A DNA stretch of 64,000 nucleotides, from assembly GCA_034506395.1 (NCBI GenBank), contig JAPDPQ010000020.1:1-64000 (forward strand), in the 5' to 3' direction. Position 1 is the first letter of the stretch, and every line of letters begins with the position of its first letter. Positions 1-9,623 of the stretch are shown here, piece by piece. The translations under genes were made by a program, and so were the position numbers. The DNA comes from a candidate division KSB1 bacterium. Its GTDB lineage: Bacteria > Zhuqueibacterota > Zhuqueibacteria > Thermofontimicrobiales > Thermofontimicrobiaceae. The notes under the pieces were generated by a model. It was not told where the DNA came from, ran no database searches, and saw only the letters and a list, made by a program, of their open reading frames with translations.

Positions 1-2071
1 TGAATGTGTTCTGCTGGATCTGCTGGGGATAAAACGCCGTCACGCCGTTGATGCCGCCGAACAGCATCTGGCCATCACGGGTTTTCAAATAAGCATTGTA
101 GTTGAACTGGTCGCTTTGCAGGCCATTTTCTTTATAATAATTTTTGATCATGCCAGTCTGGGGATTGAACTGGCATAGCCCATTGGTGGTGCTCAACCAT
201 AAATTGCCAGCGTCATCTTCGAGAATGCCGTAGACGATATTGCTCGGCAGGCCATCTTTTTGCGCATAGGCTCGAAATGATGAATCTGTTGGGTTAAAAA
301 GATACAGTCCCGCTCCGACAGTACCGAACCACAGCTTGCCCGCCCGATCCTGATAGATGGCCCTGACATCGACATTATTGATGCGATGGTTGAGCCGATA
401 GGGTGTAAATTTTTTGGCCTGAAGATCAAAAGCGCCGACCCTGCTCTGGCCTGCGCCAAGCCAGAGCTGACCCTGCCGATCCAGCCAGAAGCAATAGATA
501 TTGTTGAAGCCGAGGTGGTGCCAGTCGGTCAGCAGATGCTCGAAGTGCTGGGTTCGGCGGTTGAAGCGATCCAATCCGCCGCCGTAAGTTCCCACCCAAA
601 TGTTTCCCTCTTTGTCTTCAAACAGCGCCATCACGTTATCGACCGCCAGACTGGTGGGATCGTTCTCTTGGTGATGATAATGAATGAATCGCTTTCGCTG
701 GCGATCCATGACATTGAGTCCGCCATTGAAAGTGCCGATCCAAAGCTTGCCCTCCCGATCCTCCAGTAGCGCCTTGATATTATTCACGCTCAGGCTATTG
801 GGATTCTGGTTGTCATGCTCATAGTAGGTAAATAACCCTGTCTTGCGATTCAGATGGTTCAATCCGCCATGCTCGGTGCCGAACCAGAGATCGCCGTTGC
901 GATCTTCCAGAATGGCGTAAACCGCTTGTCGGTTGAGGCAGCGGGGGTTATTCACATCGGCTCGATAATGAACGAATGGTAGGTTGGAGGTATTCAGGAA
1001 GCTGATGCCGCCACGGGTGCCGATCCACAAATCGCCTTTGGCATCTTTGAAAATGGTCTGAACTGAATTTTGAACTAGGCTGTAAGGATTATTCGGATCA
1101 TGGCTGTAATAGCTGAAGCGATGGTTTTGGCGATCAAAATTGTAAAGACCACTGCGATTGCCGACCCACAAATTGCCCCTGCCGTCATCCAGAATTGCCC
1201 GAATGGTGGTGCTTTCGGGATTGTTGCGATCGGGATAATAGCGATAGAAGCGTTGGTTGACTCGATCAAAGCGATTCAGGCCACCGTTTAGCGTACCGAT
1301 CCAGAGCTCGCCTTTGGTGTCCTCATAAATGGAGTAAATCTCATTGTCACCAATGCTGAAGCGATTGTGAGGATCATGTCGGTAATAGCTGAATGCTTCT
1401 CGATGACGATCAAAGGCGCACAGTCCGCCTCCCAACGTGCCAATCCAGATGACACCCTCGTGATCTTCCAGCAGGGCCATCACCTCATTCGAGAGACGGG
1501 GATTTTGCTCGGGCGGATAGGGCAAATAGTGCCAGGCTTTTTTGTGCTCCAGATCGAGCCGATCGAGGCCATGCTCGGTGCCCAGCCATAAATTGCCATC
1601 CTGGTCTTGGACAATCGCATTGGCATTGTTGCCGCTCAGGACGATTTCAGATGAGGAGTCGGCCGTGAAATGAGTAAATCTTTTTTGATGGCGATCAAAT
1701 CGATTCAGGCCACCCGCCTCGGTGCCGATCCAGAAATTCCCGTTGCGATCCTCCAGGATGCAACGGATAAGATTGGCCGAAATGCTGTGCGAATCATCGG
1801 GATCGGGCTGGTAGATCGTGAACGAATAGCCATCATATTTATTCAAGCCCTCATTGGTGCCGAACCACAGAAATCCCTGGCGGTCCTGGTAGATGCAGTT
1901 GACTTTGCTGTGGGACAAGCCGTCTTCGATGGTGATGTTGGTGAATTTGAGGTCCTGGGATTGGGCATGGAGCGACCCATAGCTGATCAGAGCGAATAAG
2001 AAAAACAGGCAGAATAGATTCAAAAATGAGAAAGTAACGCTAAGGAGATTCTTTAGAAAAGCATTCATCAT
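1..2071 (-). CDS. Two-component sensor, double Reg_prop beta-propeller (3' part missing)
   Basis: Read on the minus strand, an open frame of about 690 codons starts with tandem ATG codons at 2071/2068 and runs off the left edge without a stop. The N-terminus has a signal peptide ending near 'LISYGSLHAQ'. It is followed by 14 propeller repeats of the Reg_prop type, for example 'EDRNGNFWIGTEAGG' and 'EDREGKLWIGTFNGG'. Fourteen repeats make the usual two seven-bladed periplasmic propellers of glycan-sensing regulators. The window ends just after repeat 14, where a Y_Y_Y domain, membrane helix and kinase would be expected. Whether the C-terminus is a LytS-like kinase or a hybrid HTCS cannot be seen. 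It is divergent from a receiver gene at 2419, a probable partner. The likely ligand is a pectic oligosaccharide, inferred from context. No clear ribosome binding site precedes the start. Confidence 0.9.
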   Translation of the reverse strand, partial: MMNAFLKNLLSVTFSFLNLFCLFFLFALISYGSLHAQSQDLKFTNITIEDGLSHSKVNCIYQDRQGFLWFGTNEGLNKYDGYSFTIYQPDPDDSHSISANLIRCILEDRNGNFWIGTEAGGLNRFDRHQKRFTHFTADSSSEIVLSGNNANAIVQDQDGNLWLGTEHGLDRLDLEHKKAWHYLPYPPEQNPRLSNEVMALLEDHEGVIWIGTLGGGLCAFDRHREAFSYYRHDPHNRFSIGDNEIYSIYEDTKGELWIGTLNGGLNRFDRVNQRFYRYYPDRNNPESTTIRAILDDGRGNLWVGNRSGLYNFDRQNHRFSYYSHDPNNPYSLVQNSVQTIFKDAKGDLWIGTRGGISFLNTSNLPFVHYRADVNNPRCLNRQAVYAILEDRNGDLWFGTEHGGLNHLNRKTGLFTYYEHDNQNPNSLSVNNIKALLEDREGKLWIGTFNGGLNVMDRQRKRFIHYHHQENDPTSLAVDNVMALFEDKEGNIWVGTYGGGLDRFNRRTQHFEHLLTDWHHLGFNNIYCFWLDRQGQLWLGAGQSRVGAFDLQAKKFTPYRLNHRINNVDVRAIYQDRAGKLWFGTVGAGLYLFNPTDSSFRAYAQKDGLPSNIVYGILEDDAGNLWLSTTNGLCQFNPQTGMIKNYYKENGLQSDQFNYNAYLKTRDGQMLFGGINGVTAFYPQQIQQNTF

Positions 2072-2418
2072 AGTCGAGATTTTTGGTCGATGCCCCTTTA
2101 GTATTGATTTAAAATAAGCTTTTCTGATGAAAATGTCAATTCATTTTTGAGATCCGAAAGCCGCTCACCATTTTATTTCGCCGCTTACATAATTCGCCTT
2201 GAAAATTTCCATTTTTATTTTCTAATTGACTTGGCAAATTCTGGATAGATCTACTCTGCTTTCTTTTTTCGTATATGATTATCACGACGATTGAAACCGA
2301 CGGACAGAAATACGGTCCAGAGCTGCCAATTCATGTTTGATCGGCTAGTCAGTAAAATTTAATCTAGCTCTCGAATGAATTTTTTATTCGAATGAAGCGA
2401 CCATAAATTTTTAGTGCC
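2072..2418. other. Divergent intergenic region, no gene seen
   Basis: AT-rich stretch between the divergent sensor and receiver genes. It should carry both promoters. The only box that stands out is TTGACT at 2226-2231, without a convincing -10 partner. No coding, repeat or RNA feature was recognised. Confidence 0.4.
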
Positions 2419-2766
2419 ATGAATCTGCATAAAACGCTCATCATCGAGGACGAGTGGCTCATTCGGGCCGAGCTTAAGAGCATGCTTTCGCACTATCCCA
2501 ACATTCAGGTGGTGGGCGAGGCATCGAGTGTTACGGATGCTATCAAATTGCATAATGAATTGAAACCTGATCTGGTATTCCTGGACATCCAACTGCCAGG
2601 CGGATCAGGTTTTGATTTTTTGGACCGAGTCAATGGCCATTTCAAGCTGGTGTTCATCACCGCTTTCGATCAATATCTCGAGCGAGCTAAAAACTATCAG
2701 GCCATCGATTATTTGATGAAGCCGATCAGCAAGAGGAAATTGACGAAGGTGATACAAAAACTATAA
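2419..2766 (+). CDS. Stand-alone LytTR-class receiver domain protein
   Basis: A 115-residue protein that is a complete CheY-like receiver and nothing else. The acidic pocket is 'IIEDEW' near the N-terminus, the phospho-acceptor is Asp in 'VFLDIQLPG' (about residue 57), and the switch lysine lies in 'YLMKPIS' (about residue 101). The style of 'AIDYLMKPI' matches receivers that normally precede a LytTR DNA-binding domain, but the frame stops directly after the last helix ('VIQKL') and no LytTR remnant follows. A TonB receptor starts 16 bp downstream behind GAGGAG, so the two are probably co-transcribed. It may be a phosphate sink or protein-interaction output for the adjacent sensor, or a truncated regulator. 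Receiver identity is sure; the role is inferred. Confidence 0.88.
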   Translation: MNLHKTLIIEDEWLIRAELKSMLSHYPNIQVVGEASSVTDAIKLHNELKPDLVFLDIQLPGGSGFDFLDRVNGHFKLVFITAFDQYLERAKNYQAIDYLMKPISKRKLTKVIQKL

Positions 2767-2782
2767 TTCGAGGAGTCCTGTC

Positions 2783-5764
2783 ATGAGAAAGCAAGGTTAT
2801 CAATTGCTTTTAATCGTAGCAATTCTTGTTTCTCCGATTTTGATTTTTGGGCAGGGAAGCGTTCGTGGGGTGATCAGCGATGCGGCGAATTCGAAACCAT
2901 TGGTTGGTGCGAATGTCTTCATTGTAGGGACATCGTTGGGCAGCGCGACGGATGTGGAAGGAGTATATCGGATCATGCGAGTGCCGGTGGGACGTTACAC
3001 GCTTCGGGTCACCTATATCGGTTATCAACCAAAAGATATCGAGATCGAAGTCCAGCAGAATCGGACGCTGGAGGTCAATGTCGCTCTGATTTATGATATA
3101 ATCCGAGGAAAACTGGTTGAGGTTACTGCACAGGCAGAAGGGCAGGTGGCTGCGATCAACAAACAGATCAGTTCGAATACGATTGTCAATATTGTCTCTG
3201 AAGAGAAGATCCAAGAGTTGCCCGATGCGAATGCGGCAGAGGCCATTGGCCGATTGCCAGGGGTTTCGATTATTCGGTCTGGTGGAGAGGCGAATAAGGT
3301 TATCTTACGAGGGCTCGAGGATAAATTCACCAATATCACCATTGACGGAGTGAAAATACCTCCGACCGATGCCACAAGCCGCGGGGTCGATTTAAGCACC
3401 TTATCACAGAGCTCTCTTGCAGGCATCGAGCTTTATAAGGCGACAACTCCTGACAAGGATGGGGATGCGCTTGCCGGGAGCATTAATCTGGTGACTAAAA
3501 AGGCACCCGATAGTCGGAGATTTAGGCTCGATTTGAAGGGCGACTATAATCGACTCATGAATTCGGCAGACCAATATGATCTCTCGCTGCGCTATGGCGA
3601 GCGCTTCTTCAATAAGCTGTTGGGCATTCAATTGGCGGGAAATTTCGAGCGCAGAATTCGAAGCAATGAGCGGATCAATGTCAATTATAATCAAGATCCA
3701 AAGCGCTCCCAGGCTGGATATTTTATCGACGATTTTTTGCTCGAATTTACCGATGAAATCAGAAAACGAGATGGTCTCAGCTTGTTTTTGGATCTGGATA
3801 CCCCTGATAAAGGGACAATTCGATTCAATACGGTTTACGGGAGAACGAAAAGAGATTATCTCTGGTCGACCCGGGATTATCCATCCAATGGCGGCGGCAA
3901 TCAGGAGGGCAACCCGGTTTACGATTATCGAGATCGCGAACAAGAAATTTATACGCTGAATAGCTCGCTCCGGGGCGATAATACTTTATTGGGGCTTAAG
4001 GTAAATTGGGGAGTGTCATTAGGCCAATCGGAAGCGAAATACCCGTTTGACTACGAGGCTATTTTTGTAGAGCCATCGGGGATGTTGCCCTCTCCGATGG
4101 TGCAAAGCAATCCGGCGCAATTGATCGATTATGCAGTCAATAACTTCGCCAATGCCTCAATGTATTGGGCTTATTATCGTTCCCAGCACAATTTCGATAA
4201 AGAGCGAACTGCTTTTTTGGATATTGGTGCGCCCTATTTATTAGCAAACAAGGTCTCCGGGGAATTGAAATTCGGTGGGAAATATAAGATCAAAGATCGT
4301 ACGAATGAGCGCGGCGAAGATTTCACGCCTTATTATCTCGGCAAATGGCAACCGTATGAACTGCTGCCCGATGGGACATTCCAGAAAAAAGATTTCACTG
4401 GGACTTATTTTGAAGATTGGCTCAAAGCGGGCGGTGGATTCATTGCAATTAACCAATTTTTCAGCAAACCAACTTCGCGATCGGTCTATGGTTCTTATCA
4501 ATTAACCCCCCTGGTTGAGAGAGCTCGGTTGCGACAGTGGTGGCAACTGAATCGCTACGGGATCGATGCCACGGGCAACCAGCGAGAGGTCTGGCCCAAT
4601 CCGCTGATTCGATATGATGATTATGATATCACGGAACGGGTGACTGCCGGCTATCTGATGAATACCCTGAATTTGGGGCGCAAATTGACGATCATCGCTG
4701 GGGTCCGAATCGAATACGAAGATAACGATTATATCGCCTCGTATATGCCGAAACCAGTTGCAGGATTCCCAGTGCCAGCGAATTCGATCCGAGATACGAC
4801 CTCGGCTGCGGATCAAACTGTGGTATTGCCGAATTTGAATATCGCTTATTCGCCTTTTGATTTTATGAAACTGAGGTTGGCTGCTTATAAGGCGCTTGCC
4901 CGTCCCGATTTCAATATGCGGCTGGATCGCTACATTGCTGGCCGTCCAGCAGAGGTCGGAACCCAATTTCAGGTCTACGTGGGCAATCCACGGCTGAAAA
5001 CCGCCCAGGCTTGGAATTTCGAGGCCAATACCTCGTTTTTCGGTCGATCACTAGGCCTGATCTCCATCTCAGGATACTACAAGGAGATTCAGGACATGTA
5101 TCACATGCTAAACCGTTTCAACACCGTAGGTGATTCGCTGCTCCGCTTTTTCGGCATCCGATGGGCCAGCCAAATGAAAACAACGCCGTATAATTTGACA
5201 CTTCCTTACAATTCACCGAAGCCCGCAAAAGTCTGGGGCATCGAATTCGAGCATCAGATCAACTTTCATTTTCTCCCCGGCCTGCTGAAACATCTTGTGC
5301 TTTCTTACAATGCTTCCCTCGTACGATCAGAGGCGGTGCTTTATGGTTCGCGGACCATCACTTACATAGATTCTTCAGGACTATTCCCGCTTATCAAGTC
5401 CAAAAATATTTTGATCGAACGAAAACAGAAGTTAGAAGGCATGCCAGAGTTTTTTGGCAATATCGCCCTGGGATATGACATTGGCAATTTCTCTGGACGG
5501 ATCTCGCTTTTTCATCAGGGAGAGCATAACGTCTCGTACTCTGCCTCTGGGCTGAGCGATGAAGTTACCAATGCGTTTACTCGCGTTGATGTTGCCCTGA
5601 GGCAAAAAATTACCAATTCCATCACTTTAGTGCTCAATCTCAGCAATCTCACCAATGTGGAGGATGGCAGCTCAATCTATAATCGCGTCTATGATCGGCG
5701 ATTGTTCAACGAGAGCGAAAAATATGGCATGACCGCTGATTTTGGGGTCATTGTCCAATTTTGA
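2783..5764 (+). CDS. TonB-dependent outer-membrane receptor with CarboxypepD_reg domain (copy 1)
   Basis: A 993-residue receptor. A signal peptide (to 'LIFGQ') is followed by a CarboxypepD_reg-like beta-sandwich at about 25-105 ('GVISDAANSKPLVGANVFI'). The plug begins near 115 with 'ELPDANAAEAIGRLPG' and 'VILRGLEDKFTNITIDG', and the rest is a 22-strand barrel ending in Phe ('FGVIVQF'). The plug motif is typical of the large TonB receptor subfamily often linked to carbohydrate uptake in Xanthomonas and Caulobacter. Unlike Bacteroidota SusC there is no SusD partner; the next gene is a secreted beta-helix protein. It is a clear paralogue of the receptor at 29644, sharing 'TAQAEGQVAAIN' and the plug motif. 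Probable substrate is a pectic oligomer, inferred from neighbours. GAGGAG precedes the ATG. Confidence 0.93.
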   Translation: MRKQGYQLLLIVAILVSPILIFGQGSVRGVISDAANSKPLVGANVFIVGTSLGSATDVEGVYRIMRVPVGRYTLRVTYIGYQPKDIEIEVQQNRTLEVNVALIYDIIRGKLVEVTAQAEGQVAAINKQISSNTIVNIVSEEKIQELPDANAAEAIGRLPGVSIIRSGGEANKVILRGLEDKFTNITIDGVKIPPTDATSRGVDLSTLSQSSLAGIELYKATTPDKDGDALAGSINLVTKKAPDSRRFRLDLKGDYNRLMNSADQYDLSLRYGERFFNKLLGIQLAGNFERRIRSNERINVNYNQDPKRSQAGYFIDDFLLEFTDEIRKRDGLSLFLDLDTPDKGTIRFNTVYGRTKRDYLWSTRDYPSNGGGNQEGNPVYDYRDREQEIYTLNSSLRGDNTLLGLKVNWGVSLGQSEAKYPFDYEAIFVEPSGMLPSPMVQSNPAQLIDYAVNNFANASMYWAYYRSQHNFDKERTAFLDIGAPYLLANKVSGELKFGGKYKIKDRTNERGEDFTPYYLGKWQPYELLPDGTFQKKDFTGTYFEDWLKAGGGFIAINQFFSKPTSRSVYGSYQLTPLVERARLRQWWQLNRYGIDATGNQREVWPNPLIRYDDYDITERVTAGYLMNTLNLGRKLTIIAGVRIEYEDNDYIASYMPKPVAGFPVPANSIRDTTSAADQTVVLPNLNIAYSPFDFMKLRLAAYKALARPDFNMRLDRYIAGRPAEVGTQFQVYVGNPRLKTAQAWNFEANTSFFGRSLGLISISGYYKEIQDMYHMLNRFNTVGDSLLRFFGIRWASQMKTTPYNLTLPYNSPKPAKVWGIEFEHQINFHFLPGLLKHLVLSYNASLVRSEAVLYGSRTITYIDSSGLFPLIKSKNILIERKQKLEGMPEFFGNIALGYDIGNFSGRISLFHQGEHNVSYSASGLSDEVTNAFTRVDVALRQKITNSITLVLNLSNLTNVEDGSSIYNRVYDRRLFNESEKYGMTADFGVIVQF

Positions 5765-6119
5765 TTTTTTCCAATTCATCCCAGTGCCATTCTGTTGTCG
5801 TGACAATCGCATATCCATCGTTTTGGAGTACCGAGAACAAGATAGTCGTTCCTTTAGCTATAAAAATTGTCTTCAATAAGAGGTTCGAAATGCAAGAATC
5901 GATTTTGACGTGCGGTTATCGGTTCATCGCTCGGGAATAAATGCGACAAGAAATTTTTGCTGCTGCAAACATTTTAAGGAGGTGATGCATGATCAACTTT
6001 AGTTAGCGGGTTGAGTGATAGTGATCGCAATCAATCGTCAATCCCTGTTCGCTCCCCGATGCTTGAGCGGTGGAGACGAAATCATGAAGAGTCCAATCAA
6101 ATGAATGAAGGAGGTTCAC
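5765..6119. other. Intergenic leader with a strong ribosome site and a 5-codon reading frame
   Basis: 355 bp between the receptor and the beta-helix gene. The notable item is a near-perfect Shine-Dalgarno (AAGGAGGTGAT, 5976-5986) in front of ATG at 5989, which opens only ATG ATC AAC TTT AGT before TAG (5989-6006). This may be a leader peptide or a relic start. The true gene start is 6120, with its own AAGGAGG at 6108-6114. No terminator is evident. Confidence 0.4.
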
Positions 6120-7811
6120 ATGGGTTACCGGAATATTGTTGCTATGGCTGCTGCCATCATCATCCTGGTCACGGTTGTTGTAGTATCTGGTCAGGAGGTG
6201 GTGGTAAAGCTAAAACCGTATGATGGGACGGCGGAGAGCTTTGTGAATGCCCAGATTGTCGCCGATACCACGGCTGCGGGAGGGTTGCAAGCCAATCGGG
6301 TCTATGAATTGGCGCGCGGCAAGTATTATCTCCATAACGCGATTTTTACTGTTCCGAATGGGAAGTGGCTCAGAATGAGAGCCGAAGCTGGTACGGGGCC
6401 AAAACCGGTGATATATCTTTGGGAAACTGGAACCGGATCAAACCCAACACGTCCACCAGGCAATTTTGTGGTGCTCAATGGTGGCAATCTGGAATTGAAG
6501 GATATCTGTATCGCTGGATTTTTCGAACCAGAGCCTGACCGCGTAGGTGGCGTTCAAGGTGGATTGATCAATACCACGGCTGTGGGGTCAACGATAATTT
6601 TGGACGGAGTCATCATGTCCAATATCAATGGGCAACATGTTCGAACTGGCCAGAACACAGTGAAGGTTCAGATCACCAATTCGATATTTGCCAATATGGG
6701 TGCGCTGACCACTTCCAACCTTGGGGCTGGTAAGGGAATCGATCTGAGAGAGGCGGCTTGCGATACTTTCATCGTCGTGAACAATACTTTTGTGAATTAT
6801 CAGGACCGTGCGATTCGGCATTATAATTTCAGCAATCCGCAGGCGGGAACTGGAGAGATCAAATACGGCCGGATCGAGCATAATACTTTCGTGAACGGGA
6901 TGGGATTCCACGGCTTATTCTCTTTGGGCAATGTGGGGCCAGAGATCATCATTACTAACAACTTGTTTGTCGATGCATTTGCCCTGGGCGAAGATTCCAC
7001 CGATGTGACCCGCGCGGCGGAATGGGCCAACACCGGTGAGTTCTATCCCAATGGGCTGAATCGGATCACGTGGATCTTCACGGCGCCCAACGAGGTCACC
7101 CAGTGGACGGTTCGGAATAATTATTACACCATCAGCGATTCTGGCTGGGCGTTTTTGAACGATTTCAAGTTCGGTCCCGGATCTCCGCTTTCTTATCACA
7201 TCAACAAGCGCTTAGGTGCTGATTCCGTGAACGCGTTCACCTATATTAATCTCAGCCTCGTTAAAATCCCAAGACTTATGACCAACATGATGCGCTGGTA
7301 CGAAAGTCCAACCGGCGGTGGCAGAAAGAAAGATCAAACCAATTTCGTCAAAGAGCGGGATGACTACGATCGACGCCGCATCGAATTTTACCGCGATACC
7401 CTAAACTGCTCTTATCCGATGACCTCAGTGGCCTATACAGGGGCGCAGGGAGGTTTCCCTGTCGGTGACCTCAATTGGTTCCCAGACAAGAAAGCAGAAT
7501 GGGAACAATGGGTGACGAGGGTTCAATCTGAGAAGGGGCGGATGCCAACACAATTCGCATTGCACCAGAATTATCCCAATCCGTTCAACCCATCGACAAC
7601 CATTTCTTTCAGCATCGACAAAGCTGGCCCTGTGAAATTGACCGTTTATAATTTGCTCGGTCAGCACATGGCAACCTTACTGGATCGGAATCTATCTGCC
7701 GGCTATCATCAGGTTGAATTCAATGCGTCGCATTTGAGCGATGGAGTCTATTTCTATAAATTAGAAGCCAACGGAAAAGCCAGTGTCCGAAAGATGCTTT
7801 TGCTGAAATAG
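6120..7811 (+). CDS. Secreted parallel beta-helix protein with T9SS sorting domain (copy 1)
   Basis: A 563-residue protein. The start at 6120 is chosen over an in-frame ATG at 6105 because AAGGAGG lies 5-12 bases upstream of it. A signal peptide (to 'VVVVSGQ') precedes a right-handed beta-helix (about 40-460) rich in 'ITNSIFAN', 'IVVNNTFVNY' and 'IEHNTFVNG' coils, as in the DUF4957/DUF5123 pectate-lyase-like group. A conserved 'GGFPVGDLNWFPDKKAEWEQW' segment links to the C-terminal T9SS type A sorting domain ('NYPNPFNPSTTISF ... KMLLLK'). It should be exported by T9SS and anchored or released at the surface. No lyase catalytic set was recognised, so it may bind rather than cut glycan. A paralogue at 33050 also follows a TonB receptor, suggesting that each pair works together. 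Confidence 0.88.
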   Translation: MGYRNIVAMAAAIIILVTVVVVSGQEVVVKLKPYDGTAESFVNAQIVADTTAAGGLQANRVYELARGKYYLHNAIFTVPNGKWLRMRAEAGTGPKPVIYLWETGTGSNPTRPPGNFVVLNGGNLELKDICIAGFFEPEPDRVGGVQGGLINTTAVGSTIILDGVIMSNINGQHVRTGQNTVKVQITNSIFANMGALTTSNLGAGKGIDLREAACDTFIVVNNTFVNYQDRAIRHYNFSNPQAGTGEIKYGRIEHNTFVNGMGFHGLFSLGNVGPEIIITNNLFVDAFALGEDSTDVTRAAEWANTGEFYPNGLNRITWIFTAPNEVTQWTVRNNYYTISDSGWAFLNDFKFGPGSPLSYHINKRLGADSVNAFTYINLSLVKIPRLMTNMMRWYESPTGGGRKKDQTNFVKERDDYDRRRIEFYRDTLNCSYPMTSVAYTGAQGGFPVGDLNWFPDKKAEWEQWVTRVQSEKGRMPTQFALHQNYPNPFNPSTTISFSIDKAGPVKLTVYNLLGQHMATLLDRNLSAGYHQVEFNASHLSDGVYFYKLEANGKASVRKMLLLK

Positions 7812-8135
7812 CGTCCGAACAAACCATCGGTCTTGGAGGGATCGATGGTCTCGGGGACTCATTCCAGATCGGGAGGGCGGAGCAGTTCTCTCGCCGCTCC
7901 CGATCGCTGGCATTTTACCAGGAGTTCAATAGAAAACTGCTCTAACTGAAGCTTTCGCTTCCAAAATTGGTGTCGGTGGTTACTTTTAAGGATGGAAAGG
8001 CATCAAGTGGCTTTTGATCAAACCAGCACAGATCAAAGAGACGAGAGATCGCGTTCGATGTCCGATCTAAGCTTCAGACGGATCATGTTCAAGAGATATT
8101 CAGCTAATTCGCAGTTTCAGAAAAGGGATTTTTAA
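7812..8135. other. Intergenic region with two hairpins, possible transcription end
   Basis: Two inverted repeats follow the beta-helix gene: ACCATCG/CGATGGT arms at 7823-7849, and GATCGGGAG/CTCCCGATC arms (9 bp, perfect) at 7867-7905. Neither is followed by a clear T-run, so termination is only possible. The rest of the gap shows nothing recognisable apart from AAAAGGG before the next start. Confidence 0.4.
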
Positions 8136-9353
8136 GTGAAAAAACTATTTCAAAACTTTTATGTCTCTGCTTTCGGTTCGCTGACAGTGATGCTGTTGTC
8201 GCTCAGTTTTATCAGCCAGCAAGCGTGTATCAGCCATCGCGCCACTCGTTGGTCCGTGCGCATGGCCGATTCAGAGATGAAACGAAATCCTGAACCATGG
8301 ATGATCGATTTCCGCGAAACGCCCAAGTGGGAATACACCCAGGGCTTGGTATTGAAAGCCATTTTGCAAGTCTGGCAGGCGACTGGGGAGGAAAAGTATT
8401 TCCAGTATGTCCGGGCTTATTACAATCAGTTCATTGATAGTAGCGGCAATATTTTGACTTACCGTCTGGATGAATACAATATCGATCGGATTAATCCTGG
8501 GAAGCCGCTGTTTCTTTTGTATGAAAAAACGAGGGATGAAAAATTCAAGAGGGCAATCCTATTGCTGAGGGAGCAAATGCGGACCCATCCGAGAACCAGT
8601 GAGGGGGGATTTTGGCATAAGAAAATCTATCCCCATCAGATGTGGCTGGATGGGATTTACATGGCCAGTCCCTTCTTGGCAGAATTTGCCCAGAAATTCG
8701 ACGAACCAGAACTTTTAGATGATGTGGTTAATCAGATCGTGTTGATGGAACGCCACGCTCGAGATGAAAATACTGGTCTGCTTTATCATGGTTGGGATGA
8801 AAGCAGGCTGCAGCGCTGGGCTGATCCAGTGACTGGGCGTTCGCCAAACTTTTGGGGCCGCGCAATGGGCTGGTATGCTATGGCGTTGGTCGATGTGCTC
8901 GATTTTCTCCCAGACAACCATCCGCGTCGGGCTGAAGTCCTTGCCATTTTGAACCGATTGGCATCAGCGATCGCTAAATATCAGGATCCGAAAACCGGGG
9001 TTTGGTATCAGGTGGTCGATCAGATGGGGCGTAGCGGCAATTATCTCGAATCATCGGCCTCGTGCATGTTCGTCTATGCCCTGCTGAAAGGCATTCGCAA
9101 TGGTTATCTCGATCGGTCTTTCGAGTCTAATGCACAACGTGGGTATAATGGGATCATTCAGCAGTTCATCACCGTTGATCCAGATGGAACGGCCAATATT
9201 CATCAAGTTTGCTCCGTCGCTGGCCTAGGGGGCAGTCCATATCGAGATGGTTCTTTCGAATATTATATCAGCGAGCCAATTCGAAGCAACGATCCCAAGG
9301 CGGTTGGTCCGTTCATCCTCGCCAGTCTCGAATATGAAGCATTGAGGAAATGA
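8136..9353 (+). CDS. GH105 unsaturated rhamnogalacturonyl hydrolase
   Basis: A 405-residue protein with a GTG start preceded by AAAAGGG. An N-terminal hydrophobic segment ends near 'SFISQQAC', either a signal peptide or a weak lipobox, so it is exported and probably periplasmic. The rest is an (alpha/alpha)6 barrel of GH105 (YteR/YesR) type. 'HQMWLDGIYMASPF' carries the presumed catalytic Asp at about residue 172, and 'LYHGWDES', 'FWGRAMGWYAMA' and 'YLESSASCMFVYAL' match the conserved substrate pocket. GH105 enzymes remove the 4,5-unsaturated uronic acid left by pectate or rhamnogalacturonan lyases. This fits the PL1 and PL9 lyases in the window. A more distant relative with an extra N-terminal domain is at 60765. 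Confidence 0.92.
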   Translation: MKKLFQNFYVSAFGSLTVMLLSLSFISQQACISHRATRWSVRMADSEMKRNPEPWMIDFRETPKWEYTQGLVLKAILQVWQATGEEKYFQYVRAYYNQFIDSSGNILTYRLDEYNIDRINPGKPLFLLYEKTRDEKFKRAILLLREQMRTHPRTSEGGFWHKKIYPHQMWLDGIYMASPFLAEFAQKFDEPELLDDVVNQIVLMERHARDENTGLLYHGWDESRLQRWADPVTGRSPNFWGRAMGWYAMALVDVLDFLPDNHPRRAEVLAILNRLASAIAKYQDPKTGVWYQVVDQMGRSGNYLESSASCMFVYALLKGIRNGYLDRSFESNAQRGYNGIIQQFITVDPDGTANIHQVCSVAGLGGSPYRDGSFEYYISEPIRSNDPKAVGPFILASLEYEALRK

Positions 9354-9623
9354 TGGAAATAAATGCGGATTGACTGATTTAGCTGGTCGGTTGATCGTTT
9401 GGAATGGTATAAACATTCAATCGGAATGTTCAGATTTTTACCACTCGTTTCAAGAGGGGGCATATCGGAAAGATGAACCCAAAAATGTCATGATATTAGA
9501 TGGCTCTAATCGTGAATTAATGAAATGGGATTTCGAGTGATCTGGAGTGATGGCAGCGGCTCGAGATCAAGAATAACGATGAATCACTTGAAATATATTT
9601 GTGGTCATTAAATAGGAGGCGTG

